Source of the DNA: Candidatus Ozemibacter sibiricus
GTDB taxonomy: Bacteria > Muiribacteriota > Ozemobacteria > Ozemobacterales > Ozemobacteraceae
Reading direction: 5' to 3'
Length of the DNA: 64,000 nt
NCBI GenBank assembly: GCA_003327425.1
Contig: QOQW01000014.1
Span: 62,001 to 126,000, forward strand
In this document: piece by piece, positions 60,296 through 64,000 of the stretch
How positions within the stretch are numbered: position 1 is the stretch's first letter
How the letters are laid out: every line of letters starts with the position of its first letter
Notes under the pieces: generated by a model
What the model saw: only the letters and a program-made list of their open reading frames with translations
The model's database searches: none
Told to the model about the DNA's origin: nothing
Program-made: the position numbers and the translations under genes

Positions 60296-61495
60296 ATGAG
60301 GCAAATCCATCCGTCGCCCCAGCTTGGGGAAGAGCCAACCGCGGCGTCTGGCCGCCCGCTCTCGGCGAAGAGAACCCAATCTGGGGACTCTGACGCCATC
60401 AGAGTTGGTTGGCGGCCAGGCCAGGCGCCGAAGGAAAGCGTGGCGGCTCGTTCGGCGCCGCGCTCGCGGCATGGTCTTGTGGTGCCCCTTGTGGGTATTC
60501 TTCTGGCGGTTGCCCTCGGGGCGACGAGGGTGGGGGCCAGCGCGGGCGGGGTGGCCGGGCGGCAGGCCCGGTCGGCCATGTGCCTGCCCGAGCTCTGGCT
60601 GGTCGACGTGCATTCCCACGTCTGGCGCAGCGCCGACGACTTCGCCGAACTGCTGGCCATCATGGACCGGCACCGCATCCAGGCGATGGGAGTGTCGGCG
60701 CTCGTCTGGCACGATGCCGACCAGTTGGTGGCGGGGGCTGGGTTCGCCGAACCCGACCGGTTCTTCCCTTTTCTGCGCGGGTTCGACCTCGAGCGCAACA
60801 CCTCGATCGATTACGTGCGGAACCGGCTGGCCACCGGGCGGTTCAAAGGCATCGGCGAGCTGTTCATCAACGGCCATGGCCATCGCACGCCGGGCGACCA
60901 TCCCGTGTTGATGGAGATCTACCGCCTGGCCGGGGAATACCGGGTGCCGGTGCTGCTGCACTGGACGATCGGCTCGCGGGCGGAACGGGAAGCCGGCACG
61001 CGCGAGGGGTTTCAGGCGTTGAAGCGGGTGCTGGCGGCGCACCCCGCGACCACGTTCATCCTGGCCCACTTGGGGCGCGGCCCCGCCCCGCATCGCGAGA
61101 ACCACTTCGCGGTGCTCGAGCACCTGTTGCACCGCTACCGCAATCTGCGCCTCGATCTGGCCGGCCTGCATCGCGATCTCTACGACGGCGAGGGGCGGCT
61201 CACGCCGTTCGCCAGCGCGCTGCTCGACCTGATCAAACGCTTCCCGCGCCGTTTCCTGCTCGGCCTCGATCTCGGGGAACCGGGCAGCCTGGCGCGCGAG
61301 GCCGACGCGACCGTCGCGGCCTGGCGGCGGTTCCTGGTCTACCTTCCCTCTGAGGTGGCCGCCGCCGTCGGCCGTACCAATGCCCTCCAGATCTTCGGCG
61401 CTTGCCGCCATCCCGATCTCGAGCGGGTCCGCCCGCCCCTGCGCATCCGCGGCGAGAAGGGCTTCCTGCCCCTCGACTACCCCGTGCCCGATTGA
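60296..61495 (+). CDS. Exported amidohydrolase-fold metal-dependent hydrolase
   Basis: This is a 399-residue protein. LVDVHSHVW (His about 106 and 108) is the HxH metal motif of the amidohydrolase 2 (TIM-barrel) family; LLHWTIG and FILAHLGRG supply later ligand histidines, and FLLGLDLGE the C-terminal Asp. A hydrophobic helix at about 62-82 (LVVPLVGILLAVALGA) suggests a signal anchor placed after an unusual basic 60-residue N-terminus. GAAAGGAGAT precedes the ATG. The start may be downstream. Family members act on lactones, carboxylates or phenolic acids; the substrate is unknown. Confidence 0.78.
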   Translation: MRQIHPSPQLGEEPTAASGRPLSAKRTQSGDSDAIRVGWRPGQAPKESVAARSAPRSRHGLVVPLVGILLAVALGATRVGASAGGVAGRQARSAMCLPELWLVDVHSHVWRSADDFAELLAIMDRHRIQAMGVSALVWHDADQLVAGAGFAEPDRFFPFLRGFDLERNTSIDYVRNRLATGRFKGIGELFINGHGHRTPGDHPVLMEIYRLAGEYRVPVLLHWTIGSRAEREAGTREGFQALKRVLAAHPATTFILAHLGRGPAPHRENHFAVLEHLLHRYRNLRLDLAGLHRDLYDGEGRLTPFASALLDLIKRFPRRFLLGLDLGEPGSLAREADATVAAWRRFLVYLPSEVAAAVGRTNALQIFGACRHPDLERVRPPLRIRGEKGFLPLDYPVPD

Positions 61496-61784
61496 AGCAA
61501 ACGCCACGCCGGGGAAGCAGAAAACTGCTCCCCTCACTGGCTCGCGCCAAGCAAGCCTACCTTCTTTGGGTCGGCGCTCCAAACGGTCTTTTTGCCCGGG
61601 GTTTCTTCGTTTAGGGACCTTTCTGGTCAGGCTCCAGATATGACAAGTGGAAGCGGCGAGCATGGTCGAATCGTCATTGGACAGGCCGAGCCTGTGAGGC
61701 AAATCGGTTCTGGACGGCGAGACGATTCCCTACGGTTTCCCAACACAGAAGAGCCTGACCAAGAGAAGGAATTTCTTCCTTTGA

Positions 61785-61813
61785 TTGGTCAACCACGCTG
61801 ACCTCGGTATAAT
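61785..61813 (+). promoter_or_regulatory. Sigma-70 promoter with perfect TATAAT
   Basis: TTGGTC (61785-61790) and TATAAT (61808-61813) are 17 bases apart. The start near 61820 gives a leader of about 145 bases before the gene at 61966. Confidence 0.7.
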
Positions 61814-61965
61814 GAGCGATCATGCCCACCAGCTGATTCAAGCCAGACTGGAAGGAGTTGGGCGAAGCTTGGGGAAGAGGGCCTAGAGGAGTGGCAAAGC
61901 ATACGGAATGTGCTGACGATGCATCGCCGATGCCCCAGCGTGGCTCAACGGGAACGGCGAGTTCC

Positions 61966-64000
61966 ATGAACATGGTTCTGCCGCAGCGACGAACCGGGTG
62001 GGGGGCGGTGGGGCGGCCGTTGGTGGTGGCGCTGGCGGCGCTCATTCCGTTGGTCGCCCTCGAACTCGGCGATGCCTGGCGGCGGCAGCGGCGGCAGGAA
62101 TGGAATCTCAGGCAAGAAGAGGAGCGCGCCCGGCAGGCGCTCGAAACCCTGGCGCAGAGCTGGTCGTTCGCCGACCAGATGGGGCGTCTGGGCTACGAGT
62201 TCCGGGAAGGCGCGAGCCAGGGGGAAGACTGGGCGGCGCTGGCTGGCCGTATCTTCCGCCCTCCGTTCCCGCGCCATGAACTCTGGGTGTTCCGATGGCC
62301 GGCCGGCGATGGCGCGGGCGGTCGGGGGGCAGGCGGCAAGGCAGGTGGTGAGGCCGGCGGCGGGCCGGAGCTGGTGCAGGGCCCGGCCCGGTCGCGCAAC
62401 GGGCGGCGGTCGATGGCCCGGATCGTCGACTTCCTGGTCGGGCGGGCGCGCGGCCGGCCCCGCGTGCGGTCGCACGACGAGCTGGCCGGCAAGCTGCTGC
62501 GGCAGGTGGCGGGGCCTTGTCTCGACCCCGAGGTGATCGCCGCCTCGCAGCGCGGCCGGGCCACCCCGATCCTGCATCGCCACCGCCCTTTCTGGCTGCT
62601 CTGGGACTTCGTCGACTCGCCGAACGCCCGTGCCGAGACGGTCGCGTGGCTCGTGCTGGTGCCGGGGGGGCCGCGCACCGATCGCGCCGCCCTGGAACTG
62701 GCCTGCCGCGACCTGGAGGTTCGCCTGCCGGCGGTGCCGGGGTTCCTGCGTCTCTTCCCCAGCCCGGTCGGCGATGTCGGGCCCCTCTTCGCGGCCCGCC
62801 GGCGCCCCCCGGGCGCGCAGCCCGCGACGGTCGGGAATGGCGGCGTCTCGCCGCTCGGCGGTCGGGCCGCCGCGGCTCTGGGGCGCTGGCTGCGGCGTCT
62901 GCGGCAGTTGCGGCACCTCCGTCGCTGGGAGCGCGACGGCCTGCCCTGGATGGAGCCCGTCGGCGACTGGCGCTTCTACGCCATGCCGGCGGTCGGGGCG
63001 CGGCATCTGCCGTTCCTGCTGGTGAAGAACCGGCCGCCGCTCGGCCGACCGCTTTCCTTGCATCTGGCCCTGCTCGTCTGGCCCGCCGTGCTGCTGCTGA
63101 CGACGGCGCGCGGCCTGCTGCTGGGCCGCTGGCCCCAGGTGCCGCTGGCCGGACGGTTCTCGGCCCTGTTCCTGCTGGCGGTCATCCTACCCTGGCTGCT
63201 CTTCGCGATCGCCGGCATCTTCTATCTGCAAGAAAGCCGCGACACCGCCCGGCACCAGCTCGACCTCCAGCTCGCCGCCCACTTGCGCCAGCTCGACGCG
63301 GGGAAGGAACGCCTCGACGGCGAATACCTCGCCGCCTTCCGCTCCCTCCTCCGCGACCCCGAGCTGGCCGCCCGTCTGGCGTGCGCCCCGCGCCGGGCGG
63401 TGGCCGCCCCGGCCGACAGCGTTTCCCTCCGGGCTCTTGGCGAAGATACCTTCGGCGACTCCGCTCTGAAGGCGTTCATCCGGCAGCGGTTCCGCGGCTC
63501 GATCGGTCAACTGCCGCTGGCGGCGGTGGCGGTCCTCGATCCCGGCTACGGGCGCTGTCTCGAGGTGGCGCCCGACCTCGATCGTGACCAGATCCTGGGG
63601 GCGCTGCGGGTCTTCCTCGACGCGCTCACCCGCGATCTGCGCGAACAGGTGCGGCTCACCGATCCTCGCTTCCCTCTCGGTCCGGAGCGCGACGATCCGG
63701 TGGTGCGCATGGCCCAGCAAGGCTACGAGAGCGCCACCGGCAACAGCTTCGCCGCCGAGATGGCCAAGGAACGCTCCCATTCGTTCGTGTTCTCGATCGG
63801 CCGTCACCAGGCGGTCCTGCTGCAGGATTTCATCCTCGTCGACGGGCGGCCCCGGTATGCTCTGCTGGTCGCCTACCTCGATGCCGCGGTCGATCGTCTG
63901 GTGCTGGCCCAAGGCCGCGACCAACTCTGCGGGCGCCAGCCGGACCTCGGACTGACCGCCTTTTCCTGGGAAGGCGGCGTCCTGCGCGAGGCCCTGCCCT
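61966..64000 (+). CDS. Membrane sensor protein, 5' part, probable fifth phosphatase of the family
   Basis: The frame runs uninterrupted from the ATG at 61966 to the window edge, more than 678 codons. A first helix lies at about 16-32 (PLVVALAALIPLVALEL). A ~330-residue segment follows, then two helices at about 367-382 and 396-418 (FLLAVILPWLLFAIAGIFYLQE), and a second segment from about 420. The same pattern, down to the Gln- and Arg-rich linker after the third helix, opens phosphatases 1-4. HAMP and SpoIIE domains would be expected beyond the window. The start is uncertain: an in-frame GTG at 61891 and ATG at 61930 exist, and the ribosome site is weak. Confidence 0.7.
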   Translation, partial: MNMVLPQRRTGWGAVGRPLVVALAALIPLVALELGDAWRRQRRQEWNLRQEEERARQALETLAQSWSFADQMGRLGYEFREGASQGEDWAALAGRIFRPPFPRHELWVFRWPAGDGAGGRGAGGKAGGEAGGGPELVQGPARSRNGRRSMARIVDFLVGRARGRPRVRSHDELAGKLLRQVAGPCLDPEVIAASQRGRATPILHRHRPFWLLWDFVDSPNARAETVAWLVLVPGGPRTDRAALELACRDLEVRLPAVPGFLRLFPSPVGDVGPLFAARRRPPGAQPATVGNGGVSPLGGRAAAALGRWLRRLRQLRHLRRWERDGLPWMEPVGDWRFYAMPAVGARHLPFLLVKNRPPLGRPLSLHLALLVWPAVLLLTTARGLLLGRWPQVPLAGRFSALFLLAVILPWLLFAIAGIFYLQESRDTARHQLDLQLAAHLRQLDAGKERLDGEYLAAFRSLLRDPELAARLACAPRRAVAAPADSVSLRALGEDTFGDSALKAFIRQRFRGSIGQLPLAAVAVLDPGYGRCLEVAPDLDRDQILGALRVFLDALTRDLREQVRLTDPRFPLGPERDDPVVRMAQQGYESATGNSFAAEMAKERSHSFVFSIGRHQAVLLQDFILVDGRPRYALLVAYLDAAVDRLVLAQGRDQLCGRQPDLGLTAFSWEGGVLREALP

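Overview
This window is GC-rich DNA from a bacterium with a Gram-negative-type envelope. The evidence is signal peptides, lipobox lipoproteins, an RND pump with its periplasmic adaptor, and type II secretion-like minor pseudopilins. Promoters look like ordinary sigma-70 boxes, several nearly perfect, and Shine-Dalgarno motifs are strong. The repeated, very large membrane-bound SpoIIE/RsbU-type phosphatases would fit a deep-branching lineage such as Candidatus Riflebacteria/Ozemobacteria. That placement is a guess from gene style, not a demonstrated identity.

Layout. 1-4.4 kb: the end of an aconitase-family small subunit, an isocitrate-dehydrogenase-family enzyme, and a membrane/WecG glycosyltransferase fusion. 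4.6-8.3 kb: a secreted protein, then a lower-GC islet with the end of a decayed DUF3883-like gene, an SMC/OLD-like ATPase and a TOPRIM-like partner, probably a defence pair. 8.3-15.1 kb: a secreted alpha/beta hydrolase, an alpha-2-macroglobulin-like protein, a rhomboid protease and a lipoprotein. 15.5-31.6 kb: phosphatase 1, a B12-type radical SAM enzyme, a second DUF3352-like secreted protein, an M20 peptidase, a small secreted protein, an ECF sigma factor with its zinc-finger anti-sigma, and phosphatases 2 and 3. 31.6-40.0 kb: a HicAB module, an M23-like protein, a STAS protein, and a tightly coupled HEAT-repeat plus three-pseudopilin operon. 40-44.7 kb: a DUF433/DUF5615 toxin-antitoxin pair, phosphatase 4 and a 30-residue membrane peptide. 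45.4-56.7 kb: a TetR-controlled RND efflux operon, a LUD protein, an MMPL-type exporter, a ferritin-like protein, a class III aminotransferase and a cold-shock protein. 57-64 kb: a 924-residue lipoprotein, an amidohydrolase, and the sensor half of a probable fifth phosphatase that runs off the window.

How the parts relate. The strongest theme is signalling. Four complete phosphatases and one incomplete relative share one architecture: two predicted extracytoplasmic segments, four membrane helices, HAMP and SpoIIE. A STAS-domain protein, the usual class of substrate for such phosphatases, lies among them. One phosphatase pair follows directly on an ECF sigma/anti-sigma pair. Small accessory modules sit between housekeeping blocks: HicAB, DUF433/DUF5615, the ATPase-TOPRIM pair, and a dispersed repeat of about 60-90 bp.

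The main limits are start codons in this GC-rich sequence, where antisense reading frames are long, and the substrate specificity of most enzymes.
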